From assembly GCF_001429545.1 (NCBI RefSeq), contig NZ_LMSP01000001.1, positions 663,189 through 727,188 of the forward strand: a stretch of DNA of 64,000 bases, read 5' to 3'. The notes beneath the pieces were generated by a model. That model did not search any database, was not told the origin of the DNA, and was given only the letters and a program-made list of their open reading frames with translations. Within the stretch, counting starts at the first letter, position 1; every line of letters starts with the position of its first letter. This document shows positions 26,299 to 35,400 of this stretch, piece by piece. The position numbers and the translations under genes are program-made. Source of the DNA: Paenibacillus sp. Soil787 (GTDB taxonomy: Bacteria > Bacillota > Bacilli > Paenibacillales > NBRC-103111).

Positions 26299-27313
26299 AG
26301 TGGATCGCTTGGTGGAAGGATGGGTGCGCGATGGGCTCTTGCCAGGCGCTGTTCTAGACATTACGATATCGAACCGCTTTCGATACCAAAAATCATATGG
26401 AGCATTCTCCGACGGCACAAAGGAACATCCGATTCGTCTGAACACAATGTTCGACATCGCATCCCTTACGAAGGTAACCGCTGCGCTTCCAGCCATTCTG
26501 GTACTAGTGGCCAAAGAGAAGCTGTCGCTGGACAGCTCCGTGCAGGCTTACTTGCCTGCATTCCGCCACCCGCAAGTCACGCTGCGTCATCTATTGATGC
26601 ATGCGTCCGGGCTGCCGCCGGATTTACCTTACCTTCCGCGTAAAGCAGCTCGGCCAAACCTAATCGAGGAAATTCTGGGGCAAGAGCTTTTATTTCAGCC
26701 AGGTAAGGAAAAGCTGTATAGTGATCTCGGTATGATCCTCCTTGGGATCATTATAGAGCGTGTGTCTGGCGAGCCGTTGGATCGCTTCGTTAAGCAGCAT
26801 ATATTCGATCCACTTGATATGCGGCATACGGTTTTTAACCCCGGCTCCGAACTTCAAGATCGCATTGCCGCAACCGAGCTGATAGACGGAGCCTACATCA
26901 TCGGTGAAGTTCACGATGAAAAGAGCTTCCACCTCGGCGGTGTTACCGGCAGCGCGGGATTATTCGCATCAGCGGACGACCTAGCACGCTATGCGGCATG
27001 GTGGTTACAGCCGGAGCAGTGGAATATTGTTCCGCCATCGCTGATGCGAGAAGCTACTTCGGCTCCAGTACGCGGCCGCGGACTTGGCTGGGAACTCAAG
27101 GATGATTCCGCTGACGTCCCTAGCTGCGGAGAAAGCTGGCCTACAGGTAGTTTCGGTCATACAGGATTTACCGGAACGAGCTTGTGGGTTGCGCCCGAAC
27201 AGGGTATCAGCGTCGTATTTCTTACCAATGCCGTTCATTTGGGCCGAAACAACAAGATCCGGGAGCTGCGTCCAATTTTGCATGAAGCGGTTTTGTCCTC
27301 ATTTCTATCATGA
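26291..27313 (+). CDS. Serine hydrolase, beta-lactamase class C fold (YbbE-like)
   Basis: 340 residues. Active-site S58-L-T-K61 in FDIASLTKV, the second motif YSDLG at about residue 143, and FGHTGFTGTS near the C-terminus replacing the KTG box. No signal peptide, so likely cytoplasmic. In Bacillus subtilis a gene of this family (ybbE) lies in the murQ-murR-murP cluster, and this one lies in the equivalent place. A muropeptide esterase or amidase role is inferred. Start overlaps murR by 8 bp. Confidence 0.85.
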   Translation: MDKVDRLVEGWVRDGLLPGAVLDITISNRFRYQKSYGAFSDGTKEHPIRLNTMFDIASLTKVTAALPAILVLVAKEKLSLDSSVQAYLPAFRHPQVTLRHLLMHASGLPPDLPYLPRKAARPNLIEEILGQELLFQPGKEKLYSDLGMILLGIIIERVSGEPLDRFVKQHIFDPLDMRHTVFNPGSELQDRIAATELIDGAYIIGEVHDEKSFHLGGVTGSAGLFASADDLARYAAWWLQPEQWNIVPPSLMREATSAPVRGRGLGWELKDDSADVPSCGESWPTGSFGHTGFTGTSLWVAPEQGISVVFLTNAVHLGRNNKIRELRPILHEAVLSSFLS

Positions 27314-27354
27314 GGTTAACATAGATAAGTAAACATTAAAGGGAGGCTTTCTAA

Positions 27355-28656
27355 ATGAAACGTTTATTCAGTGGGGCATTATTAACTATGGTCGCTGCTT
27401 CTTCCATGCTTGTCGCTTGCAGCAGCAATACCGCAACTCCTAGCGCAACCCCTGGTGGAGCTAGTACAGCGCCATCGGCAGCACCTCAGGAAAAAGTGAA
27501 GTTGACAATGGGCAGCTGGCGTACGGAAGATGCGGATGCTTATGCTAAAATCATTGCTGAATTTAAGAAAAACAACCCGAACATCGATATCGATTTCAAG
27601 CCGACTAAAAATACGGAATACAATACAGCCCTAAACACAGGCCTGCAAAGTGGAAATGGCCCTGATATTATTCATCTTCGTCCTTATGCGGCAGGTGCTG
27701 TGTTAGCAGATGCCGGTTATTTAGAGCCGTTAACCAGCCTCAAAGGAATGGACGTATTCTCGAAGGACACTTTGCTGGCCGCTACAGGATCAGATGGTAA
27801 AGTCTACGGCGTACCGACTGTATTCAGCTCCACGCAAGTATTTTACAATAAGAAAATCTTCCAAAAATATAATCTTTCAGAGCCTAAAACGTGGGATGAG
27901 TTGTTGAAAACGGCGGATACTTTGAAGAAAAATAAAGTAACTCCGTTTGCTTTCGGCTCTAAGGAAGGTTGGATTCTTTCCCTGACTCAAGGTACACTTG
28001 CACCGTCCGTTTACGGTACTGATTTCATTAAGAAGATACTTGCTGGCGATGCGAATTTCAAAAGCCCGGAATATGTAAGTTCAATTAAAATGCTCAAAGA
28101 TATGACCCCGTACTTCCCTGATAATTATGTAGGGATCGGTATGGATGATATGAGAAACATGTTTGTTTCCGAGCAAGCCGCTATGATGGTCATGGGCGAT
28201 TGGGAATATGCCGTTATGAAGAAAACGAATCCAGATTTACAGATGGATGTATTCCCAGTTCCGCCGATGAAAGCGGATGGTAAAGCAACGGTTACGACTT
28301 GGGTAGACGGCTCTTTTGCAGTGAATGCGAAATCTGCTCATAAAGCGGAAGCTCTGAAATTTATGGAGTTTTTGACTACGAAAGAGTTTGGAGCTCTAGC
28401 GGTAAATGAACTGCAAAAACCAAGCACAATCCCAGGTGTAGCGGCGAAAGATCCGCTTGTAGCCAAAATTGCTAAGAATGCAGATACGATTTCTACACCT
28501 TACGCATCCGTTGTCTATTTCAATGCAGGCAACCCTACAACCAAAGCTACATTAGAAAACTCAATTCAAGGCATGTATTTAAACAAACTGACTCCGGAGC
28601 AAGTAGCGGAAGAAGTTCAGAAGAGTGCCGATACATGGTTCAAGCCTAAGAAATAA
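27355..28656 (+). CDS. ABC sugar transporter, substrate-binding lipoprotein
   Basis: 433 residues. Lipoprotein signal with lipobox MLVAC (Cys about residue 22), a Ser/Thr/Ala/Pro linker, then a family-1 extracellular solute-binding fold (KVKLTMGSWRTEDADAYAKI, FYNKKIFQKYNL, MMVMGDWEY). Predicted to deliver an amino sugar, MurNAc or a muropeptide, to the two permeases that follow. No ATPase is encoded in this operon, so it must use a shared MsmX-type ATPase encoded elsewhere. Confidence 0.9.
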   Translation: MKRLFSGALLTMVAASSMLVACSSNTATPSATPGGASTAPSAAPQEKVKLTMGSWRTEDADAYAKIIAEFKKNNPNIDIDFKPTKNTEYNTALNTGLQSGNGPDIIHLRPYAAGAVLADAGYLEPLTSLKGMDVFSKDTLLAATGSDGKVYGVPTVFSSTQVFYNKKIFQKYNLSEPKTWDELLKTADTLKKNKVTPFAFGSKEGWILSLTQGTLAPSVYGTDFIKKILAGDANFKSPEYVSSIKMLKDMTPYFPDNYVGIGMDDMRNMFVSEQAAMMVMGDWEYAVMKKTNPDLQMDVFPVPPMKADGKATVTTWVDGSFAVNAKSAHKAEALKFMEFLTTKEFGALAVNELQKPSTIPGVAAKDPLVAKIAKNADTISTPYASVVYFNAGNPTTKATLENSIQGMYLNKLTPEQVAEEVQKSADTWFKPKK

Positions 28657-28686
28657 ATCTATTTTTAAGAAGAGGGGTGGGGGCAC

Positions 28687-29616
28687 ATGAATAACTTTGC
28701 AAAATCGTCTTGGTGGAAAAAGGGAGCCGTTCATCTGTTCCCGGTTCCTGCCCTCGCAGTTTACATTCTTTTCGTGATCTATCCGATCCTTTCGGCTTTC
28801 GGTTACAGCTTTTATGACTGGAAGGGTCTCACCCGCGGGGAGTTTGTGGGGCTGGGCAACTTTGTGAGCCTGTTTACAAAAGAACCGTTCAACCATTTAT
28901 TTTGGAATGCGTTTGGTCATAATCTTTATTATTTTGCTGTTGAAATGGCTGTTCAGAACGTGATTGCGTTCGTGCTCGCTTATTTTGTGTACAGCAAACT
29001 TAAGGGTTCGAACTTTCTGAAAATGGCTTACTTTTTACCGAGACTGCTTTCTGTCATCGTCGTAGGTTTTTTGTGGAAACTCATGTTGAACCCGAACAAC
29101 GGTATTGTTAATGTACTGCTCAAAAAGATCGGCCTGGTTTCGTGGGCTAAGCCTTGGCTCGGGGATCCGGCTTATGCGTTAACCTCCATTACAATCGTCA
29201 ACAGCTGGTTTGGCGTAGGTTTCTCCATGTTGATATTTCTCGCAGGTTTACACGCTATTTCGACAGAAGTTATTGAAGCGGCCAGATTGGACGGAGTAAA
29301 AGGTTCTCGCCTGATCCGTTCCATTATCCTGCCGATGATGAGTCAGTCACTAATTATAATAACTGTGTTTACCTTTATTCATGCTTTCGAAGCGTTCGAA
29401 CTCATCTATGCCATGGAAGGTTCGCAAGGAGAACCTTACAACTCCACCGACACGCTTGCTGTGTTCTTTTATCGGATTGCGTTTGGCGGCTCGTCTGGCG
29501 GCGATTCGGTCGCATTGGGCCTGGGTTCGGCATTGGCAGTAGTCCTATTTTTCATTATCGCGACCATTTCCGCATTCTTTCTATACTTCACTAGGAACCA
29601 ATCGGCTCATTCATAA
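28687..29616 (+). CDS. ABC sugar transporter permease (MalF/UgpA type)
   Basis: 309 residues, six hydrophobic segments, EAA loop EAARLDGVKGSRLIRSIILP. GAGGGGTGGGGG precedes the ATG. 30 nt after the binding protein. Partner of the next permease. Confidence 0.9.
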   Translation: MNNFAKSSWWKKGAVHLFPVPALAVYILFVIYPILSAFGYSFYDWKGLTRGEFVGLGNFVSLFTKEPFNHLFWNAFGHNLYYFAVEMAVQNVIAFVLAYFVYSKLKGSNFLKMAYFLPRLLSVIVVGFLWKLMLNPNNGIVNVLLKKIGLVSWAKPWLGDPAYALTSITIVNSWFGVGFSMLIFLAGLHAISTEVIEAARLDGVKGSRLIRSIILPMMSQSLIIITVFTFIHAFEAFELIYAMEGSQGEPYNSTDTLAVFFYRIAFGGSSGGDSVALGLGSALAVVLFFIIATISAFFLYFTRNQSAHS

Positions 29617-29663
29617 TGAGAGACTTTGGACTACGCCAAAGATCCCTATATTAGGAGGCAGAC

Positions 29664-30488
29664 ATGAAAACCAACAAATCCGTTCGGGGGCTCCAATATG
29701 CTGCGGCGTACGTGGGTGCACTGGTCAGTTTGTATCCGATCTTTCTGATGCTGACCTCCTCTTTCAAGACGAATATCCAGATTTTGAAAAACCCGATGTC
29801 GCTTCCGACTTCTATATCGTTTACGGCATATAGTAAGCTAATCCATCAAATTCCGTTTGGAACTTATTTTTGGAACAGTGTCGTGGTTAGTAGCGTTTCC
29901 GTCGTTTTGATTTTGCTGTTTGGCGTTTTGGCATCGTTTTATATCGCCAGATATCCATTCCGTTGGAATGGTTTGCTGTTCTTCTTTTTCCTTTTAGGCA
30001 TGATGATTCCAATTAAGCTTGGGATCGTACCGCTGTTCTTATTGATGAAAAAGCTAGCTCTTTTGAATAGCGTTTGGTCGCTCGTTAGCGTCTATACAGC
30101 GATTGGAATGCCGCTTGCTGTCTTGATTTTAACTGGTTTTTTTAGAACGCTGCCGAAGGAGCTAGAGGAAGCAGCGCGTATCGATGGATCTTCGGATTTC
30201 GGTGTTATGTGGCACGTATTGCTGCCGCTTATTCGCCCTGCACTGGGGACGGTCATGATTATGAATTTTATTATGGCGTGGAACGATTTCTTTTTCCCGC
30301 TGATTTTTATCCAAGACGATATGAAAAAGACGATACCGGTGGGCATGCTGTCACTTTTCGGACAGTATTCTACAGATTTAAGTATGCTATTCGCCGGGCT
30401 CACGTTGGCTTCCGTGCCGATGATCGTCATGTTTTTCCTAGCGTCGAAACAGTTTATGGAAGGCATGACGGCAGGAGCGGTGAAATAA
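29664..30488 (+). CDS. ABC sugar transporter permease (MalG/UgpE type)
   Basis: 274 residues, six hydrophobic segments, EAA loop EAARIDGSSDFGVMWHVLLPLIRPA. TAGGAGG before the ATG. The kinase gene starts 1 nt after its stop, so translation is probably coupled. Confidence 0.9.
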   Translation: MKTNKSVRGLQYAAAYVGALVSLYPIFLMLTSSFKTNIQILKNPMSLPTSISFTAYSKLIHQIPFGTYFWNSVVVSSVSVVLILLFGVLASFYIARYPFRWNGLLFFFFLLGMMIPIKLGIVPLFLLMKKLALLNSVWSLVSVYTAIGMPLAVLILTGFFRTLPKELEEAARIDGSSDFGVMWHVLLPLIRPALGTVMIMNFIMAWNDFFFPLIFIQDDMKKTIPVGMLSLFGQYSTDLSMLFAGLTLASVPMIVMFFLASKQFMEGMTAGAVK

Positions 30489-30489
30489 T

Positions 30490-31512
30490 ATGGCTGAAAC
30501 TAGATATATTGGCATTGACGGCGGAGGGACCAAAACGGTTTGCATTCTCGGTGATGCGGAAGGCAGCATTTTGGCTGAAAGCCGCGGAGAATCCAGCAGT
30601 GTGAAGTCCCGTCCATGGGAGGATGTTCAGCAAGTTTTGCTCACACTCATCCGGGACGTATTAGACCAATCGGGTACGGACATGTCCCAGTTAGGCGGGA
30701 TTTTCCTCGGACTTGCTGGGAGTGACCGTCCCGAAGACCGGAAACGAATCAGCGACTGGCTGCAAACGGAATTGCCGGAAGGTGTTCCGATCACCGTCCA
30801 CAATGATGCAGTGACCGCTCTGGCCGCCGGTACTTGGGGACAGAAGGGCATTGCGCTCATTTCAGGCACAGGCTCGATCGCTTATGGATTTGATCCAGCG
30901 ACGGGCGGATTTGTAAGAGTCGGAGGCTGGGGCTATTTACTCGGCGATGAAGGAAGCGGGTTTGATCTTGGGCGGAAAGCGCTTGTTGCAGTTATGCGAG
31001 CGTATGACGGTCGAGGTGAGCCTACAGCTTTGACGGAGTTAGTTCTTGAGCGTTGGTCCTTGCAGCACCCGGGGCAATTGATCAACACGATTTATGGCCA
31101 GGACAATGTACGGACCATGATTGCGGATGGTTCCAAGCTTGTCATGCGGGCAGCAGCAGATGGAGATCCGATTGCTGTTAAGCTCGTGGAAGAAGCGATT
31201 CAAGAGCTAGAAGAACTCGTAAAGACGGTCATAGCCTCCATGGGGGAACAACAGCCGATTGAGGAAAGCGATAGCCATGATCACTTAGTGGGAAAAACAA
31301 TCCCTCTTGTGATAACGGGGGGCTTATTTTCAGACCAAATGTTCGAAAAACGCTTTATGCAAACACCGTTGATACAGTCCGGCATGTTCGATGTCCGGCT
31401 GCTCGAACGCCCGCCAGTAATTGGAGCCTATCTACTTGCCTTACAGGAGCGTGGCTTCGAATTAACGGAAGTCATGAAACAACGAATGGCAGCATTTATC
31501 TTCCGTAAATAG
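30490..31512 (+). CDS. BadF/BadG-type sugar kinase (MurNAc / GlcNAc kinase)
   Basis: 340 residues, ASKHA fold. IGIDGGGTKTVCILGD is the phosphate-1 loop; HNDAVTALAAG, ISGTGSIAYG and GWGYLLGDEGSGFDLG are typical of GlcNAc/MurNAc kinases. It would phosphorylate the imported amino sugar to the 6-phosphate that MurQ uses, the step a PTS performs in Bacillus subtilis. Specificity for MurNAc is inferred from the adjacent etherase. Confidence 0.88.
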   Translation: MAETRYIGIDGGGTKTVCILGDAEGSILAESRGESSSVKSRPWEDVQQVLLTLIRDVLDQSGTDMSQLGGIFLGLAGSDRPEDRKRISDWLQTELPEGVPITVHNDAVTALAAGTWGQKGIALISGTGSIAYGFDPATGGFVRVGGWGYLLGDEGSGFDLGRKALVAVMRAYDGRGEPTALTELVLERWSLQHPGQLINTIYGQDNVRTMIADGSKLVMRAAADGDPIAVKLVEEAIQELEELVKTVIASMGEQQPIEESDSHDHLVGKTIPLVITGGLFSDQMFEKRFMQTPLIQSGMFDVRLLERPPVIGAYLLALQERGFELTEVMKQRMAAFIFRK

Positions 31513-31551
31513 ATGCTAAGTAACGTATTGATACAAAGGAGGCAAGGTAAC

Positions 31552-32463
31552 GTGGTACAACAAGTGAATCAAGCGGTTACCGAGCAGAGAAATGCAAAGT
31601 CTAGTCACCTTGACCGACTGACTGTTCGGGAGATCGTGACGCTTATGAATGAAGAAGACCAAACGGTAGCTCATTCCGTAAACGAAGCTTTACCGCAAAT
31701 CTCTGCTGCAGCTGAAGCGGTGGTCGAGGCCATGACTCACGGCGGTCGACTATTCTATATCGGTGCTGGAACCAGTGGTCGTCTCGGCGTTCTAGATGCA
31801 TCCGAATGTCCGCCTACGTTCGGTGTAGAGCCAGAACTTGTGAACGGCATTATTGCTGGAGGCGAAATAGCCATTCGTTCAGCTGTAGAGAACGCCGAAG
31901 ATGATGAGGAAGCTGGTGTACGTGCGATAGCAGATGTTGCACGGGCTGGTGATGTTGTCGTCGGCATTACAGCAAGCGGAACCGCTCCTTATGTGATTGG
32001 CGCCATACGAGAGGCTAACCGGCTGGGTCTATCGACGATCGGCATAAGCTGTAACCGGGATACGCAGCTAAGTAGAGTAGCGAAGTATCCAATTGAGGTG
32101 CCTGTCGGGCCTGAGATTATAACAGGATCGACAAGGTTAAAGGCGGGAACTGCGCAAAAAATGGTTCTCAACATGATCTCCACGACCGTGATGATTCAGA
32201 TGGGCAAGGTGTATGGTAATCTGATGGTAAATGTTCAGGCGACGAATAAGAAGCTCAGGGATCGTACCGTGCGGATTATTCAAGAGGCGACAGGCACAGA
32301 TGAAGAATCAGCCCGCCGCGTCGGAATGGAAGCCAAGGGAGATGCAAGAGTCGCCATTTTGATGCTGATGTTTGGCGTAAGCCGCGAGAAGGCTTTGGAT
32401 GCGCTTGTACAAGTAAATGATCATTTCGGTAATGCTGTAAAGCAGCTTGAACAAGCTCAATAA
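31552..32463 (+). CDS. murQ: N-acetylmuramic acid 6-phosphate etherase
   Basis: 303 residues, standard MurQ length. Cleaves the lactyl ether of MurNAc-6-P to GlcNAc-6-P and lactate. SIS-domain motifs GRLFYIGAGTSGRLGVLDASECPPTF and GIIAGGE are hallmark. The start is GTG 31552 with AAAGGAGG 8 nt upstream; an in-frame ATG at 31513, immediately after the kinase stop, lies upstream of that ribosome site and is unlikely. Last gene of the operon, followed by a terminator. Confidence 0.95.
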   Translation: MVQQVNQAVTEQRNAKSSHLDRLTVREIVTLMNEEDQTVAHSVNEALPQISAAAEAVVEAMTHGGRLFYIGAGTSGRLGVLDASECPPTFGVEPELVNGIIAGGEIAIRSAVENAEDDEEAGVRAIADVARAGDVVVGITASGTAPYVIGAIREANRLGLSTIGISCNRDTQLSRVAKYPIEVPVGPEIITGSTRLKAGTAQKMVLNMISTTVMIQMGKVYGNLMVNVQATNKKLRDRTVRIIQEATGTDEESARRVGMEAKGDARVAILMLMFGVSREKALDALVQVNDHFGNAVKQLEQAQ

Positions 32464-32487
32464 GAAACCATTCTATTTAAACATTAT

Positions 32488-32525
32488 ATGCCTAGGCTGA
32501 TAGTATTCAGTTTAGGCATTTTTTA
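32488..32525 (+). terminator. Intrinsic terminator after murQ
   Basis: ATGCCTAGGCTGA pairs with TTCAGTTTAGGCAT (two G-U pairs), then TTTTTT. Confidence 0.85.
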
Positions 32526-32752
32526 TTATTGTATAGGAAATTATGAAAGATGCCGATCTGTGGATAAGTGTTAAAGAATGAAAATAGAAATGAAAGGGTT
32601 TCATGTTGAGAGGCTCGAACCAGCATTACTACCGCCGCGCGAGCTGTCCGTTAAGAGTTGAAAAGGCGCTTACAATATAAGAGGATTTCAAGAATTGGTT
32701 GGAACCGTATCCCAGCCCCTCTTCATGAGCCAAAAGTATGCGTTACATAAAA

Positions 32753-32780
32753 GGACCTGAGGCGGGGCTTTAGGTTTTTT
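32753..32780 (+). terminator. Terminator-like hairpin in decayed region
   Basis: ACCTGAGGC, GGG loop, GCTTTAGGT (two G-U pairs), then six T. No intact gene precedes it; the span 32526-32795 holds no recognisable gene. Confidence 0.5.
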
Positions 32781-32795
32781 CTCAACACGCCAGTA

Positions 32796-33011
32796 TTGAT
32801 ATGTTTTGGGTTTGGGGTATGCGAAGCTTACCCCTTAGAAGGCAGAAAAGGCTGTCTCGGAGGCCCGGATACAGCGAAATTGGCGCGAGACTCCTTCTAT
32901 AAGAGTACGATTATGGAAGTACACGGCCCGAGCATTGAAGCTGACGCCGAAGGCCAAATTTCTTTACCGATAGGTCCTTGCGAAATTGTTACCATCGGGA
33001 TTCAACGATAA
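32796..33011 (+). pseudogene. C-terminal remnant, possibly of a glycosidase
   Basis: A 71-codon open frame with no ribosome site. Its last part, GPSIEADAEGQISLPIGPCE then IVTIGIQR, resembles the final beta-strands of GH38 mannosidases and similar sugar hydrolases (xxLxxGPxEIVTIxL). The upstream part is not recognisable. Likely a leftover 3' end; family is uncertain. With 32526-33329 it forms an 800-bp stretch without an intact gene. Confidence 0.3.
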
Positions 33012-33060
33012 GATTAGCTGGAACATTCGGATCGGTAATCAGCATGAAATGAATAGTTCT

Positions 33061-33182
33061 ATTGGAATATTTCCAATGGAATCGGCTCATAAGCTTCGAA
33101 AAATGCAATTTCATTGGAAATATTCCAATGAAATCGGATTCCATGCTGCCAAATCTCTACTTTCATTGGAGTTGATCCAATG
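33061..33182. repeat. Palindrome array B (ATTGGA-N5-TCCAAT, 52-bp period)
   Basis: ATTGGA-ATATT-TCCAAT at 33061, ATTGGA-AATAT-TCCAAT at 33113 and ATTGGA-GTTGA-TCCAAT at 33165: three copies exactly 52 bp apart, with unrelated 35-bp stretches between. Same palindrome and period as array A at 25112-25181. Confidence 0.75.
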
Positions 33183-33257
33183 GGAGTAGGATTCAGGCGC
33201 CTGATGTGGTCCGTGGATTGAGTAGTACACTGAGGTATAACACTAAATAGAAGCAAA

Positions 33258-33303
33258 ATAGACCAATCTAAGTCATTCAAACTTTAGGTTGGTCTTTTTT
33301 TTG
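33258..33303. terminator. Intrinsic terminator between convergent units
   Basis: AGACCAATCTAA... pairs with ...TTTAGGTTGGTCT and is followed by eight T on the + strand. It lies just beyond the end of the minus-strand membrane-protein gene. Confidence 0.75.
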
Positions 33304-33329
33304 TCTGAATGGATATACCTGATCACGAG

Positions 33330-33944
33330 TCAGGATTGAACGTCAATCAGAGGCATTTTTTTCCGCTTCGCCTTGAAGGCTAGATAAATACTGGTCGCAA
33401 CGGCGCCTATGGTACCGCAAATGATATCTGTCATTGTGTCGATTAAGCTACCATTTTGGGAATGGAGACCGAACAGACCATCCGTCGTATACTCGTAGAT
33501 TTCCCAAACGCCGGCCATGGCGGTGGAAAAGAAAAGGCAAAACCACACGGCAACCTGCGCATTCGGCGCGGCCTCTTTCTCGCCGTTACTTGCTTTCATA
33601 TAAACTAATAAACCGACGAAGCAAAGAATCAAGCCCGAAAAGAGATGCTCGATTTTATCCAGGTAAGGGATTACTTTATAAAATCCAAACTCGTTTGCCA
33701 TAAACATGGAGACAAAAATGAACAATAGAACGGAAAACCGCAACGCAGCAAACATTGTTGTTTTTGTGATTTTGACCACGAATCGGATGATCAGCAGTAC
33801 GGCAACGATCAAAACGGCCTGAAACATTTTTGCAGGAATGCCTTTCAACCAAAAATAAACCAAGCAGACTGCAGCAGTCGCATACAGGGCTAGTTCAAAG
33901 AGGTCGTTCCATTTATCTTTGTGTTTTTGCTTTTGCATCTCCAT
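33330..33944 (-). CDS. Multi-pass membrane protein, DUF2238/YjdF-like
   Basis: 204 residues, about five or six transmembrane segments. PYLDKIEHLFSGLILC and WEIYEYTTDGLFGLHSQ followed by DTMTDIICGTIGA are the conserved acidic/aromatic motifs of this uncharacterised membrane family. AGGCGAG precedes the ATG. Single-gene unit. Function unknown. Confidence 0.8.
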   Translation of the reverse strand: MEMQKQKHKDKWNDLFELALYATAAVCLVYFWLKGIPAKMFQAVLIVAVLLIIRFVVKITKTTMFAALRFSVLLFIFVSMFMANEFGFYKVIPYLDKIEHLFSGLILCFVGLLVYMKASNGEKEAAPNAQVAVWFCLFFSTAMAGVWEIYEYTTDGLFGLHSQNGSLIDTMTDIICGTIGAVATSIYLAFKAKRKKMPLIDVQS

Positions 33945-34175
33945 TACTCGCCTCGAATTCCTAAATTAGTCTTTTAAGTAAATATTGAACAAATACATTT
34001 TACTCTAAAAACAAGACGCCTCAATCATTTAGGAATAAAAATGTATGTTGGCTCTTCATTCATTGCTCGGGAAATAGCTAAATCGAGTTCCCTCTTTCCA
34101 TTTCTACCCAAAATCCATCGTCCATATTCCGAATAATTCTGTTTGATCAAGTCATTTTGACGAGAGAGGCATATC

Positions 34176-34308
34176 TTGACACATATTTAATAAGTAGATA
34201 TTATAGATATATTAAGTCTGTAATAAGAGAGATTTTGATTGATTTGGCTCACAAAGTAAATACAAGTTTGAGCTAAGTCATTTTTGTAAAGCTATTATAG
34301 ATATTAAG
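34176..34308 (+). promoter_or_regulatory. Promoter with repeated TATTATAGATAT boxes
   Basis: TTGACA (34176-34181), 17 nt, TATTAT (34199-34204) is a near-consensus sigma-A promoter. The -10 is part of TATTATAGATAT (34199-34210), which recurs at 34293-34304 in the leader, each followed shortly by TAAG. The repeat looks like a repressor site controlling the flavoprotein gene. The rest of 33945-34175 shows nothing recognisable. Confidence 0.55.
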
Positions 34309-34353
34309 AATCTATTATGACCTAATTATAATTTTGAATAGGAGATGATCATC

Positions 34354-35256
34354 ATGATTTATGATTGTGCCATTATTGGCGGTGGACCAGCGGGTTTGAA
34401 TGCAGCACTGGTATTAGGCAGAGCAAGGAGAAGCGTGGCCTTGATTGACAATAATCAGCCTAGAAATGCCGTAACGCACGCTTCTCATGGATTTATTACG
34501 CGAGATGGCATGGCACCGGCCGAATTCAGACGTATTGCCTATGAAGAAGTGCTGCGTTATCCGTCAGTTAATCAATGGCGAACCGAGGTTACTTCTGTTA
34601 ACAAGACCGAATATGGATTTGAGATGTTCACTTTATCTGGTTTTAGCGTTCAATCGCGAAAACTGATTTTGGCCACGGGTGTAAAGGAAATTTTTCCCGA
34701 GATCGAAGGTTTTTATCCGTTATATGGGAAAAGTTTGTTTAATTGTCCCTACTGTGACGGCTGGGAGCTTCGGGATCAACCGCTTGTTGTTGTCTCCGAG
34801 TTTCCGACTGCTTTCCATACGGCTAAACTTCTTCTCAATTGGAGTAAGGACGTGGTACTATGCACGAACGGTCATGCATCATTGTCGGATCAGCAAAAAG
34901 AATGGCTTGAATCGAAGGGAATTAAGGTCATGGAACAACCAATTACGGCCTTTATCGGTCAAAATGGATTGCTTGAACAGGTCCGATTTACAGATGGTAC
35001 TCATATCCTGAGAGCCGGTGGATTCGTTACCCCTAAATTTGTGCCAAAAGCAACATTTGGAGAAAGCTTGGGCTGCGAAATGACGGAATTAGGTGGAATT
35101 AAGACGGATGAGTTTGGAAGAAGTTCGGTCACGGGTTTATTTGCCGCCGGAGATGCGTCGTATTTCATGCCTTCGCAATTAATTTATGCTGCGGCCGACG
35201 GCAGCAAATCGGCTGTTGGTGTGAATATGGATTTGATGGAGGAATTCATCTCATGA
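34354..35256 (+). CDS. Thioredoxin reductase-like FAD/NAD(P) oxidoreductase
   Basis: 300 residues. FAD-binding IIGGGPAGLNAALVLGRARR, a redox-active CxxC in FNCPYCDGWE, and the C-terminal FAD motif GLFAAGDAS. The NADPH motif GxGxxA is not evident (VVVSEFPTAFHTA is there instead), so cofactor use may differ from TrxB. ATG 34354 has GGAGATGA upstream; the ATG at 34345 lies in that site. A single-gene unit behind a strong, probably repressed promoter. Substrate unknown. Confidence 0.85.
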   Translation: MIYDCAIIGGGPAGLNAALVLGRARRSVALIDNNQPRNAVTHASHGFITRDGMAPAEFRRIAYEEVLRYPSVNQWRTEVTSVNKTEYGFEMFTLSGFSVQSRKLILATGVKEIFPEIEGFYPLYGKSLFNCPYCDGWELRDQPLVVVSEFPTAFHTAKLLLNWSKDVVLCTNGHASLSDQQKEWLESKGIKVMEQPITAFIGQNGLLEQVRFTDGTHILRAGGFVTPKFVPKATFGESLGCEMTELGGIKTDEFGRSSVTGLFAAGDASYFMPSQLIYAAADGSKSAVGVNMDLMEEFIS

Positions 35257-35319
35257 CCGTTTTTAGTTCGGCGATTGGGTGACACCTAAAAATCGTATTG
35301 TTTTTCAGTCATGTTTAAG

Positions 35320-35357
35320 TACCGCCATATGACTAACCGTCGTATGGCGGTTTTTTA
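35320..35357 (+). terminator. Intrinsic terminator
   Basis: ACCGCCATA (35321-35329) pairs with TATGGCGGT (35343-35351); six T follow. Confidence 0.85.
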
Positions 35358-35362
35358 ACCAC

Positions 35363-35400
35363 AGAAAGTATAAGTTTTCTGTTTCCGAAAACCGCTTTCT
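35363..35400. repeat. Short dispersed element (AGAAAG...CTTTCT)
   Basis: 38-bp relative of the 44-bp elements at 45656-45699 and 61840-61883, sharing AGAAAGTATAAGTTT at the left end and CTTTCT at the right. Confidence 0.5.

Noticed and set aside
32640-32690. Possible cre site in TTGAAAAGGCGCTTACAA
   Set aside because: One base too many between the TG and CG halves; about 12 of 16 positions match, not convincing.
25044-33182. Palindrome arrays as a CRISPR
   Set aside because: The repeated unit is a short, variable palindrome of 17 bp, there are only two or three units per site, and no cas genes are seen.
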